From: Crocinitomicaceae bacterium TMED114
GTDB taxonomy: Bacteria > Bacteroidota > Bacteroidia > Flavobacteriales_D > Sanyastnellaceae
DNA: 49,198 bases
Assembly: GCA_002172485.2 (NCBI GenBank)
Contig: NHFP02000006.1
Location: forward strand, 18,927 to 68,124
Reading direction: 5' to 3'
The translations under genes and the position numbers were made by a program. The notes under the pieces were generated by a model. That model did no database searches and was not told where the DNA came from. It worked only from the letters and a program-made list of their open reading frames with translations. Positions 42,718 to 49,198 of this stretch are shown here, piece after piece; position 1 is the stretch's first letter, and each line of letters begins with the position of its first letter.

Positions 42718-42725
42718 CGAAGGTA
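42718..42725 (-). promoter_or_regulatory. -7 box (TACCTTCG) of the reductase-ferredoxin pair
   Basis: Exact TAnnTTYG on the minus strand, 13 bases before the ATG at 42704, inside the 67-bp gap after the nfu-like gene. It would give the reductase and ferredoxin their own transcript. Confidence 0.5.
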
Positions 42726-42771
42726 GGATTGAACGCCTTCCGGGCGTTCAACAACCACAAGGCGGAGGTGT

Positions 42772-43047
42772 TCAAGCCTGCGCGGAAGCCGGCATGTTGA
42801 CCGCCACAACCTGCGTCACTTCCGGCACGGCGCGGCGCACGGCCTCCTCCACGCCGGCCCGCATGGTCATGGCCGCTTGGGCGCAATGGGCACAAGCACC
42901 TTGCAACTCCACCTCCACGGTGAGGTCCTCTTTGACGGCCATCACAGTGATGTCGCCGCCATCCGAACGGAGGAATGGGCGCAACTCGTCGAGGGCGCGG
43001 TCAATCCGCTCCCGCAACGCCTCCTGGTCCTGGTGGGCTTGGGCCAT
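42772..43047 (-). CDS. NifU C-terminal-domain (Nfu) Fe-S scaffold protein
   Basis: 91 residues consisting only of the Nfu domain: LRPFLRSDGGDITVM followed by the cluster-binding CAHC in GACAHCAQAAMTMRAGVEEAV. It carries a [4Fe-4S] cluster on a dimer and delivers it to apoproteins in the cytoplasm. It is encoded 8 bp after the Mrp ATPase, a second Fe-S carrier, so the two form a maturation pair. Confidence 0.93.
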   Translation of the reverse strand: MAQAHQDQEALRERIDRALDELRPFLRSDGGDITVMAVKEDLTVEVELQGACAHCAQAAMTMRAGVEEAVRRAVPEVTQVVAVNMPASAQA

Positions 43048-43055
43048 GCCGCAAT

Positions 43056-44147
43056 TTACGCCGGGCGGCGGTCCAATTCCTCGAGCAACCGGTCTGTGAC
43101 GGCCGCAATGGCCTTGGCGGCCTCCGTGCCTTCCTGCAGGGCAGCCGGTCGGCCGGCGTCTCCCGCTTCCCGGATGGCCTGTACGAGCGGCAACTCCCCG
43201 AGGAACGGGGTTCCGGACGCCTCGGCATACCGCTTGACGCCATCCCGCCCGAAGAGGTGGTACTTGCGGTCCGGCAAGTCGGGCGGCGTGAAATAGGCCA
43301 TGTTCTCGACCAATCCGAGGACCGGCACATTGATGCTCTCCAATTGGAACATGCTCACCCCTTTCCGGGCATCGGCGAGGGCAATGTCCTGTGGGGTGCT
43401 CACCACCACCACGCCGCTGAGCGGCGCCATTTGGACCAGCGACAGGTGCACGTCCCCCGTTCCCGGAGGAAGGTCGACAAGCAGGTAATCCAATTCGCCC
43501 CAATCCCCATCGGTGAACAGCTGGCCCAGCGCCTTGGACGCCATGGGACCCCGCCAGACGATGGCTTGGTCGGGATCGGCAAAGAATCCGATGCTCAGCA
43601 GCTTGACGCCATGCGCTTCGACCGGGCCGATGAGGGGTTTGCCCTCCTTCTCGACGGGCTCGGGCTTTTCCCGGACCACATCGAACATGGTCGGCATGCT
43701 CGGGCCATGGATATCCGCATCGATGAGGCCCACGCGATGGCCCCGGCGGGCCAGCTCTACGGCGAGGTTGGCCGTCACCGTGCTTTTGCCCACGCCACCC
43801 TTTCCGGAAGCGATGGCGATGACGTGTTGGACGCCTGGCAACACCTTACGGGTATCCAGCGTGCGCTCCTCCTCGGACAAGGCCACCACCTCCACGTCAG
43901 CTTCGATGGCTGTCCCGAGTCGGGTGGCGAGTTTTTCCAAGGCAAACTCGACCGCTTCCCGCATGCGCTGGCGGGCGTGCATGGCGGGGTTGGACGACTT
44001 GACCCGCAGGCGCAGGGTCCACGCCCCCTCTTTCTCCTCCATCTCGAGCAGCTCGACGAGGTTGAGCGTGATGATGTCCTTGCCAAGGTCCGGCTCCATC
44101 ACCCCGGACAGGGTGTCGAGCAGGTGTTCGCGGGTCAATGTCTCCAT
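43056..44147 (-). CDS. Mrp/ApbC-type P-loop ATPase, Fe-S carrier family
   Basis: 363 residues. An N-terminal MIP18/DUF59 domain (1-95) precedes the ParA-like ATPase: deviant Walker A IASGKGGVGKST, DADIHGPSMPTM, VDLPPGTGDVHL and VENMAYF. The CxxC that bridges the cluster in most homologues after VENM is missing: the sequence reads TPPDLPDRKYHLFG instead. From memory other Bacteroidota share this, so it is probably a lineage form. It lies between the alkyltransferase-like gene (3-bp gap) and nfu (8-bp gap). Confidence 0.94.
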   Translation of the reverse strand: METLTREHLLDTLSGVMEPDLGKDIITLNLVELLEMEEKEGAWTLRLRVKSSNPAMHARQRMREAVEFALEKLATRLGTAIEADVEVVALSEEERTLDTRKVLPGVQHVIAIASGKGGVGKSTVTANLAVELARRGHRVGLIDADIHGPSMPTMFDVVREKPEPVEKEGKPLIGPVEAHGVKLLSIGFFADPDQAIVWRGPMASKALGQLFTDGDWGELDYLLVDLPPGTGDVHLSLVQMAPLSGVVVVSTPQDIALADARKGVSMFQLESINVPVLGLVENMAYFTPPDLPDRKYHLFGRDGVKRYAEASGTPFLGELPLVQAIREAGDAGRPAALQEGTEAAKAIAAVTDRLLEELDRRPA

Positions 44148-44150
44148 GGG

Positions 44151-44516
44151 TCAAAGTTCGGTGGAGGGATCCCAGAAGTGGGCATCGAAGTCCACCACTT
44201 GATTTCGGTCGACCTCGACCCCTTCCGCACGCAGGCGCTGGGCCATGGTGGTCGGGGTTGGAAAATGCAGGCGGCCGCTGAGGACACCGAGTCGGTTGAC
44301 CACTCGGTGTGCGGGCACAGGGTCACCTTCTCCAGACAGGGCGCGGTTCATGGCCCACCCCACCATCCGGCTCGACCGAGCTGCACCAAGGTACCGGGCG
44401 ATGGCGCCGTAGCTGGTCACGCGTCCCGCGGGAATCTGTCGGGCCACATCGTGGACATCCCGCTCGAAATCGCCACTTCCCGGACGGGCGGTTGGCAGTC
44501 CAGTCGGCCCGCTCAT
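44151..44516 (-). CDS. MGMT-family alkyltransferase-like protein (no catalytic Cys)
   Basis: 121 residues. The DNA-binding domain of O6-alkylguanine transferases is evident (VARQIPAGRVTSYGAIARYLG, then RMVGWAMNRA). The active-site PCHRV of true transferases reads PAHRVV, so Cys is replaced by Ala. Such alkyltransferase-like proteins bind O6-alkylguanine and hand it to nucleotide excision repair without removing the alkyl group. The ATG at 44516 overlaps the trmB stop by 4 bp. The Asp/Glu-containing tail (FDAHFWDPSTEL) is unremarkable. Confidence 0.9.
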   Translation of the reverse strand: MSGPTGLPTARPGSGDFERDVHDVARQIPAGRVTSYGAIARYLGAARSSRMVGWAMNRALSGEGDPVPAHRVVNRLGVLSGRLHFPTPTTMAQRLRAEGVEVDRNQVVDFDAHFWDPSTEL

Positions 44517-45196
44517 GCCCGGGTCCGCAGATAGTGGATGTTCTTGCCTTCCTCCAGCCAACGCGACTCATAGTAGGTGCGGATCCGAAGGACATCGGCG
44601 AAATTGCCATCGACCCTGTGGACCAAGTCGCCGTAGACATCTCGGCTGTCCTCGAGAATGGGGAATCCGGCCTCCTCCCAGCCCGCCTTGGACAGCTCGT
44701 ACAGGAGCTCGCTGTCACTCTTCACGTGGATGAGGCCGCCGGGCTGGACAAAATGCTGGTAGCGGCGGAGGAACACCTCGGAGGTGATGCGCTTGGTGCC
44801 CCTATCGTCCTTGGGCTGGGGGTCGGAGAAGGTCAACCAGATTTCGCTCACCTCGTCCGGGCCAAAGAAGTTCTGGACGAATTCAATCTTGGTCCTCAGG
44901 AAAGCCACGTTGGCCAGTCCCTCCTCCTGTGAAGTTTTGGCGCCACGCCAGAAGCGGTGACCCTTGATGTCCACCCCGATAAAATTGCGGTCCGGATGGC
45001 GACGGGCGAGTCCCACCGTGTATTCCCCTTTGCCACACCCCAATTCCAAGGTGATGGGGCGGTCGTTTCCGAAGACCCGTTTCCCCCATTCCCCCCGGTG
45101 CAAGGTCGCACCGTCGACGATGTCCTTAAGGTCGGGTTCGAAGACGTGGGAAAACGTGGCGTTCTCCTTCCACTTCCGGAGCTTGTCTTTGCCCAT
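44513..45196 (-). CDS. trmB: tRNA (guanine-N7-)-methyltransferase
   Basis: 227 residues. SAM-binding ITLELGCGKGEYTVGLARRHP, second motif NFIGVDIKGHRFWRGAKT, and the family signature IWLTFSDPQPKDDRGTKRITS (the usual PDPWPK appears as SDPQPK). It makes m7G46 in tRNAs. It is the first gene of the minus-strand redox/Fe-S block. An exact box TAATTTCG (45210-45203) ends 6 nt before the ATG, in a divergent gap of only 20 bp. Confidence 0.95.
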   Translation of the reverse strand: MGKDKLRKWKENATFSHVFEPDLKDIVDGATLHRGEWGKRVFGNDRPITLELGCGKGEYTVGLARRHPDRNFIGVDIKGHRFWRGAKTSQEEGLANVAFLRTKIEFVQNFFGPDEVSEIWLTFSDPQPKDDRGTKRITSEVFLRRYQHFVQPGGLIHVKSDSELLYELSKAGWEEAGFPILEDSRDVYGDLVHRVDGNFADVLRIRTYYESRWLEEGKNIHYLRTRA

Positions 45197-45202
45197 GGCA
45201 AG

Positions 45203-45210
45203 CGAAATTA
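45203..45210 (-). promoter_or_regulatory. -7 box (TAATTTCG) of trmB
   Basis: Exact TAnnTTYG on the minus strand, six bases before the trmB ATG at 45196, within the 20-bp gap to the divergent glycosyltransferase gene. The -33 region must therefore lie inside that gene's coding sequence. Confidence 0.5.
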
Positions 45211-45216
45211 CGCCCC

Positions 45217-46371
45217 ATGAGCGGAGCTGCGACGCGCCAAACTGACCGACCCCATGTACTGTTTGCCATTCTGGACTGGGGCATGGGGCACGCCACCCGC
45301 ACCTGGCCGCTCATCATCGCCGCCCGCAGACTCGGTGCCGACATCACGATCGCCACCCGGGGCACGGCAGGCCAATGGATCGACGCCCGCATGGCCGAAT
45401 GGGACAGCGCCCACCCGGGTGCGCTGGCGCCTTGGCGTCGCATCGAGAAGCCCGGTGTCACCATCCAATATGCGCGGGGTGCCGGGACATTGCTGCGCAT
45501 TGCCGCCCAGATGCCGGGGTACCTCGCGTCCGTCTCGGCCGAGCGCCGATGGACCCGCGCCACCGTGGCCTCCCGGGGCATCACCCACGTCTTCAGCGAC
45601 AATTGTTACGGCTGCTCCCCCGGTCGCCCGGAGATTCCGAGCGTGCTGCTCTCCCATCAACTGAGGCTGCCGGTCCCCGCCTTGCTGCGGCCCCTGGCCC
45701 GGGCGCAGGTTCGGCGATGGGCCCGCACCTTCGATGCGATCTGGGTACCCGATGCGACAGGGTCTCCCCTCGCCGGCCCACTGTCTCATGCCGTCTCCGC
45801 ACCCACCCACTATGTGGGCCCCTTGAGCCGCTTCCAGGTTCTCGAGCCTGAGGCCGCATCGGATGCATTGGATCCTGACCCGCCCGTCCTGCTCGGACTG
45901 GTCAGTGGTCCAGAGCCCCAACGGTCCGACATGGAGGCCGCCCTGCGGGCCTGCTTCCAGCGCGATGGCCGCCCAGCCCTCATTCTCGCCGGCCGGCCGG
46001 GAGGTGGGGAGCGGCGCGACGGCCATGTTCTGACGGTCCACGACGCCGACGACCATCGCTTCCGCCGAGCCGTCCTCTCCGCGCAACACATCGTCTGCCG
46101 ATCGGGGTACAGCACCCTGCTCGACTTGGTGGTTCTCGGCCGGACGGCCACCCTGGTCCCCACCATCGGACAGCCAGAGCAGGAAGACCTGGCCCATTTG
46201 TGGCAGCGGCAGCACGGCTGGCCCACCCTCCGCGCCAAGGACATCGCGGACCACACCTTCCCTGACCATTCCGCCCAACCCGTTTCGTGCGACCTTTCCG
46301 ATCCCACGACCCACATGCAACGCTGGCTCTTTCCCGTTCAGCCCACCGCAAGCCCGACCCACGATGACTGA
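45217..46371 (+). CDS. GT-B fold glycosyltransferase (MurG/GT28-like)
   Basis: 384 residues. The N-terminal LFAILDWGMGHATRTWPLI is the glycine-rich loop of GT28-type enzymes. The C-terminal half contains VLLGLVSGPEPQRSDMEAAL, then HIVCRSGYSTLLDLVVLGRTATLVPTIGQPEQEDLA, the UDP-sugar-binding region with the conserved Gln/Glu pair. Substrate unknown; it is not MurG itself, because the lipid-I motifs are absent. Its 3' end overlaps tadA by 8 bp. No polysaccharide genes are adjacent. Confidence 0.85.
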   Translation: MSGAATRQTDRPHVLFAILDWGMGHATRTWPLIIAARRLGADITIATRGTAGQWIDARMAEWDSAHPGALAPWRRIEKPGVTIQYARGAGTLLRIAAQMPGYLASVSAERRWTRATVASRGITHVFSDNCYGCSPGRPEIPSVLLSHQLRLPVPALLRPLARAQVRRWARTFDAIWVPDATGSPLAGPLSHAVSAPTHYVGPLSRFQVLEPEAASDALDPDPPVLLGLVSGPEPQRSDMEAALRACFQRDGRPALILAGRPGGGERRDGHVLTVHDADDHRFRRAVLSAQHIVCRSGYSTLLDLVVLGRTATLVPTIGQPEQEDLAHLWQRQHGWPTLRAKDIADHTFPDHSAQPVSCDLSDPTTHMQRWLFPVQPTASPTHDD

Positions 46372-46828
46372 TGAGGACTACATGAAGCAGGCACTCGACC
46401 AGGCCCGCCAAGCCGCAGAGCTCGGCGAAGTGCCCGTGGGCGCCATTATCGTGGCTGGGGGTCGCATCATCGCCCGAGCCCACAACCTCTGCGAACGGCT
46501 TCGGGACTTCACGGCCCACGCCGAAATGCAGGCTTTCACCTCAGCGAGCGAATACCTCGGGGGCAAGTTCCTCGACCAGTGCACCCTCTATGTGACTCTG
46601 GAGCCCTGCCCCATGTGCGCGGGCGCAGCGTTCTGGACGCGCATCGGCCGCGTTGTTTACGGAGCGCGGGACCACAAACGCGGTGGGTTGGACTTCCATG
46701 GGAGCCGGGACGAAGGCCTCCTTCATCCCAAGACAGAACTCGTTGGCGGCGTGCTGGAGGAGGACTGTGCGGAACTCCTTTCATCGTTCTTCGCCGCCCG
46801 CCGAAAAAAAGGGCCCGGAGCCGCCTAA
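46364..46828 (+). CDS. tadA: tRNA-specific adenosine deaminase (TadA family)
   Basis: 154 residues. The cytidine/adenosine-deaminase zinc site is HAEMQAF (His ligand plus proton-shuttling Glu) and PCPMCAGA (two Cys ligands), with EVPVGAIIV and GARDHKRGG in the expected places. It is predicted to convert A34 to inosine in tRNA-Arg(ACG). Guanine deaminase is the main alternative in this superfamily but has a different tail. It overlaps the glycosyltransferase gene; its TAA coincides with the start of the next -7 box. Confidence 0.9.
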   Translation: MTDEDYMKQALDQARQAAELGEVPVGAIIVAGGRIIARAHNLCERLRDFTAHAEMQAFTSASEYLGGKFLDQCTLYVTLEPCPMCAGAAFWTRIGRVVYGARDHKRGGLDFHGSRDEGLLHPKTELVGGVLEEDCAELLSSFFAARRKKGPGAA

Positions 46829-46833
46829 TTTTG
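46826..46833 (+). promoter_or_regulatory. -7 box (TAATTTTG) of mgtE
   Basis: Exact TAnnTTTG beginning on the tadA stop codon and ending four bases before the mgtE GTG at 46838. The same 4-nt spacing is seen at folE, hldD, 22380 and 22430. Confidence 0.6.
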
Positions 46834-46837
46834 AGCT

Positions 46838-48196
46838 GTGGAAGAGATTACACGCGACTTCCTGTATGCCCTCAGTGCAGACATCTCCGGCCGTCAGGAT
46901 GACCGCCTGAAGACGCGCTTGTCCGAACTCCACCCTGCCGACATCGCCGACATCTTCGACCGCCTCGAGGAAGAAGAGGTCCAATACCTCTGGAAGCTCA
47001 TCGACATCGAGGAGCGCGGTGACGTCCTGGTCGAATTGGAGGAGGACGTCCGCGAAGGCCTGCTGTCTACCCTTTCGACACGTGAAATCGCCGAGGAAGT
47101 CCTCGAAAACATCGATTCGGACGACGCAGCCGACGTGGTTGGCGAACTCCCCGAGGAACGCGCAGCCGAGGTCATTGCCGAATTGGACACGGAGGACCGG
47201 GAGGACCTGCTGTCCTTGCTCCGCTATCCGGAAGGCACCGCCGGCGCCCTGATGGGCACGGAGCTCATCCGGGTCGAACTCGAATGGACCGTCACCCAAG
47301 CCATCCGAGAGATGCGCAAACAGGCGGAGGAGGTCGAGACGTTCCACAGCGTCTATGTGGTGAACGCCGCTGGACAGCTCATCGGCCGGCTTTCCCTCAA
47401 GCGCCTCCTGCTCACCGCCACCAGCGCGAGGAGCACCATTGGCGACCTCTTCAAGGAAGACGACACCCGCACGGTCAAAGTGGACGACCCCGACGAAAAA
47501 GTGGTGCAGGTCATGAAGAAGTACGACCTCGTGGCCCTGCCCGTGGTGGACGACCACAATCGGCTGCTGGGCCGCATCACCATCGACGATGTGGTCGACC
47601 TGATGGAAGAGGAGGCTGAGAAAGACTACCAGCTCGCCAGCGGTCTGAGCGACGAAGTCGAAAGCGACGACACCCTCTGGACCATGACCCGCGCCCGCCT
47701 GCCCTGGCTGCTCATTGGGCTGTTCGGAGGGCTTGCCGGTGCCTACGTGATCGGCTGGTTTGACATCGAGCGGTTCCCATCCATGGCCCTGTTCATTCCG
47801 CTCATTGCCGCCATGGGGGGCAATGTGGGGGTCCAATCTGCCGCGATTGTGGTGCAGGGATTGGCTTCCGGAAGAACCCCTGCGGATGCCCGCCTCGCGC
47901 CACGTTTGCTGAAGGAGTTTTCCGTGGCGCTGCTCAACGGCGCCATTTGCGCCGGAGTCATCCTCGGGGCCAGTTTGATCTTGGGCTATGGCTGGAACCT
48001 GAGCCTCACCGTCAGCACGGCCCTCATTGCAGTGATCATCTTCGCCGCCCTCTTCGGCACGTTCGTCCCGCTGGCCCTCGACCAACTGAAGATCGACCCT
48101 GCCCTCGCCACCGGTCCCTTCATCACCACAGCCAACGACATCATCGGCCTCATCATCTACTTCGGGATCGGCGTCCTCATGTCCGTTGGCGGATGA
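46838..48196 (+). CDS. mgtE: Magnesium transporter MgtE
   Basis: 452 residues, GTG start. The N-terminal helical superhelix (about 1-125) has repeated LPEERAAEVIAEL-type units. Two CBS domains follow (about 130-255; LIGRLSLKRLL and LLGRITIDDVVDLMEEE), then the plug helix and five transmembrane helices (LLIGLFGGLAGAYVIG..., AAMGGNVGVQSAAIVVQGLA with the Mg2+-binding segment, ending LIIYFGIGVLM). A magnesium-gated channel of the inner membrane. The start is supported by the TAATTTTG box 4 nt upstream. Its stop overlaps the next start (ATGA). Confidence 0.95.
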   Translation: MEEITRDFLYALSADISGRQDDRLKTRLSELHPADIADIFDRLEEEEVQYLWKLIDIEERGDVLVELEEDVREGLLSTLSTREIAEEVLENIDSDDAADVVGELPEERAAEVIAELDTEDREDLLSLLRYPEGTAGALMGTELIRVELEWTVTQAIREMRKQAEEVETFHSVYVVNAAGQLIGRLSLKRLLLTATSARSTIGDLFKEDDTRTVKVDDPDEKVVQVMKKYDLVALPVVDDHNRLLGRITIDDVVDLMEEEAEKDYQLASGLSDEVESDDTLWTMTRARLPWLLIGLFGGLAGAYVIGWFDIERFPSMALFIPLIAAMGGNVGVQSAAIVVQGLASGRTPADARLAPRLLKEFSVALLNGAICAGVILGASLILGYGWNLSLTVSTALIAVIIFAALFGTFVPLALDQLKIDPALATGPFITTANDIIGLIIYFGIGVLMSVGG

Positions 48197-49137
48197 AGAT
48201 CCTTTTTCTCGATATGGTCCACCCCATCTTATCCGAGCGGCTCACAGCCGCCGGCATGACCTGCGTCGATGCCACCGGACAGCCAGCCACCGAAGGTGTT
48301 GCAGCCCACCCTGACGCCGATGGCATCGTGCTCCGCAGCCGCATCCGAGTGGATGTTGACCTCCTCGATCGCCTGCCTCACTTGAAGTTCATTTGCCGCT
48401 CGGGAGCCGGCCTCGAAAACATCGACCTCGACGCAGCCCATAGACGTGGCATCCAGGTCTTCAACAGCCCAGAAGGCAACCGCCATGCCGTCGGAGAACA
48501 TGCCCTCGGTATGCTGCTCTCTCTGCTTCACATGCTGCGGCAAGCCGACCAAAGCGTCCGTCAGGGCGAATGGGACCGCGAAGGCCACCGCGGCGTCGAA
48601 TTGTCCGCCCGAACCGTGGGCATCGTGGGCTACGGCCACATGGGCAGCGCTTTCGCCGAGAAACTGACCGGCCTGGGCTGCCGCATCCTGGCGCACGACC
48701 CTTACCGGAACGACATCGACGGCGCCTTGAATGGCCGCGTGCACGCTGCGGACCTCGACACCTTGCACAAAGAGGCCGACATCGTCAGCCTGCACTGCAA
48801 CCTGACCGACGAAACCCGCGGCATGGTGGATGCGGATTGGCTGTCCAGATTCCAGAAGCCGGTGGTGCTGATGAATACGGCCCGCGGCCCCATCGTGCGC
48901 ACCCAGGCCTTACTCGACGCCCTTGACCGGGGCAGCGTGGTCTGTGCCGCGCTCGATGTCTTTGATCGGGAGGCGAGTTCGTTTGAGCACGTGCAAGGAG
49001 GCGACGCCACCTGGCAGCGGCTGTTGGCCCACCCCCGGATACAAGTCAGCCCGCACGTGGCGGGCTGGACTGAAGAGAGTTATGTGAAGCTGTCGTCCGT
49101 ATTGGCCGACAAAGTGCTCGCCGAATTCGGCGGGTGA
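48193..49137 (+). CDS. D-isomer-specific 2-hydroxyacid dehydrogenase
   Basis: 314 residues. It has an N-terminal flavodoxin-like substrate domain with FICRSGAGLENIDLDAAHRRGI, then an NAD domain with VGIVGYGHMGSAFAEKL. The catalytic residues are Arg in NTARGPIV, Glu in LDVFDREAS and His in SPHVAGWTEES. The NSPEGNRHAVGEHALGMLLSLL segment is shared with phosphoglycerate dehydrogenase-like enzymes, but the C-terminal ACT domain is missing, so the substrate is uncertain. The start overlaps the mgtE stop by 4 bp. Confidence 0.92.
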   Translation: MKILFLDMVHPILSERLTAAGMTCVDATGQPATEGVAAHPDADGIVLRSRIRVDVDLLDRLPHLKFICRSGAGLENIDLDAAHRRGIQVFNSPEGNRHAVGEHALGMLLSLLHMLRQADQSVRQGEWDREGHRGVELSARTVGIVGYGHMGSAFAEKLTGLGCRILAHDPYRNDIDGALNGRVHAADLDTLHKEADIVSLHCNLTDETRGMVDADWLSRFQKPVVLMNTARGPIVRTQALLDALDRGSVVCAALDVFDREASSFEHVQGGDATWQRLLAHPRIQVSPHVAGWTEESYVKLSSVLADKVLAEFGG

Positions 49138-49138
49138 A

Positions 49139-49198
49139 TCAATTGGTGCGCTCGCGGGAGTTCGCGGAGTAGAGCACCTTCAACGCAGACGCCTTACG
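49139..49198 (-). CDS. C-terminal end of a minus-strand gene cut by the window edge
   Basis: On the minus strand the frame ending at a TGA (49141-49139) is open to the window end and reads RKASALKVLYSANSRERTN. It converges on the dehydrogenase with one base between the stops, the same tight tail-to-tail arrangement seen elsewhere here. Too short to identify. Confidence 0.35.
   Translation of the reverse strand, partial: RKASALKVLYSANSRERTN

Overview
The window looks like chromosome from a G+C-rich member of the Bacteroidota, most likely a marine Flavobacteriales-type bacterium. Five things point there. There is a type IX secretion (T9SS) type A C-terminal domain on a secreted deiminase. There are large secreted proteins built from Cys-rich GCTDxxACNYxxxAxxDDGSC repeats. 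Lineage-restricted families occur (DUF4290, DUF5684). DnaJ, Mrp and MurA are of the flavobacterial type. Promoters match the Bacteroidota -7 consensus (here TAnnTTYG, often only a few bases ahead of the start codon), and Shine-Dalgarno sites are largely absent. The genus is not determinable from what I can see.

Layout. 1-5117 (+): the C-terminal two thirds of a UvrD/PcrA helicase, a lipoprotein, an esterase, a TonB-domain lipoprotein and a secreted agmatine/peptidyl-arginine deiminase, closed by a strong bidirectional terminator. 5136-6970 (-): a BI-1/YccA membrane protein, GTP cyclohydrolase I and a 6-pyruvoyltetrahydropterin synthase homologue. 7000-12083: LPS heptose epimerase HldD (+), a MerR regulator and M23 peptidase (-), and AlaS (+). 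12084-22380 (-): a long co-directional block with DUF5684, an NtrC-like regulator without a DNA-binding domain, a Ppx/GppA phosphatase, an ABC exporter pair, DnaJ, GrpE, a TlpA-like thioredoxin, MurA, DUF4290 and a secreted unknown. 22430-24396 (+): a histidine kinase/response regulator pair. 24400-26376 (-): an arylsulfotransferase-like secreted protein. 26414-29015 (+): two probable outer-membrane proteins and the Kdo transferase WaaA. 29074-29146: tRNA-Gly. 29285-33313 (+): a 1342-residue secreted M43 metalloprotease mosaic. 33369-33453: tRNA-Leu. 33512-34006 (-): a small secreted dockerin-like protein.

34122-41367 (+) is a tightly coupled polysaccharide-precursor operon: DegT-type aminotransferase, UDP-glucose dehydrogenase, UDP-xylose synthase, WbpD-like acetyltransferase, WbpO/TviB-type dehydrogenase, dTDP-glucose dehydratase and a CpsB-type PHP phosphatase. 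41368-45196 (-) is a redox and Fe-S group: [2Fe-2S] ferredoxin, ferredoxin/thioredoxin-reductase-like flavoprotein, Nfu, Mrp, an alkyltransferase-like protein and TrmB. 45217-49137 (+) holds a glycosyltransferase, TadA, MgtE and a 2-hydroxyacid dehydrogenase. No intergenic stretch exceeds 300 bases.

Most genes are housekeeping or envelope functions. I did not find a convincing unknown multi-gene system. The points most worth a second look are: the recurring TAnnTTYG box exactly 4 nt before start codons (predicted leaderless mRNAs), including divergent boxes that overlap by two bases; the NtrC-like protein lacking a DNA-binding domain; MurA with Asp in place of the fosfomycin-target Cys; and three secreted proteins sharing a dockerin-like calcium-loop motif. 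All function calls are from reading motifs; no search was run.
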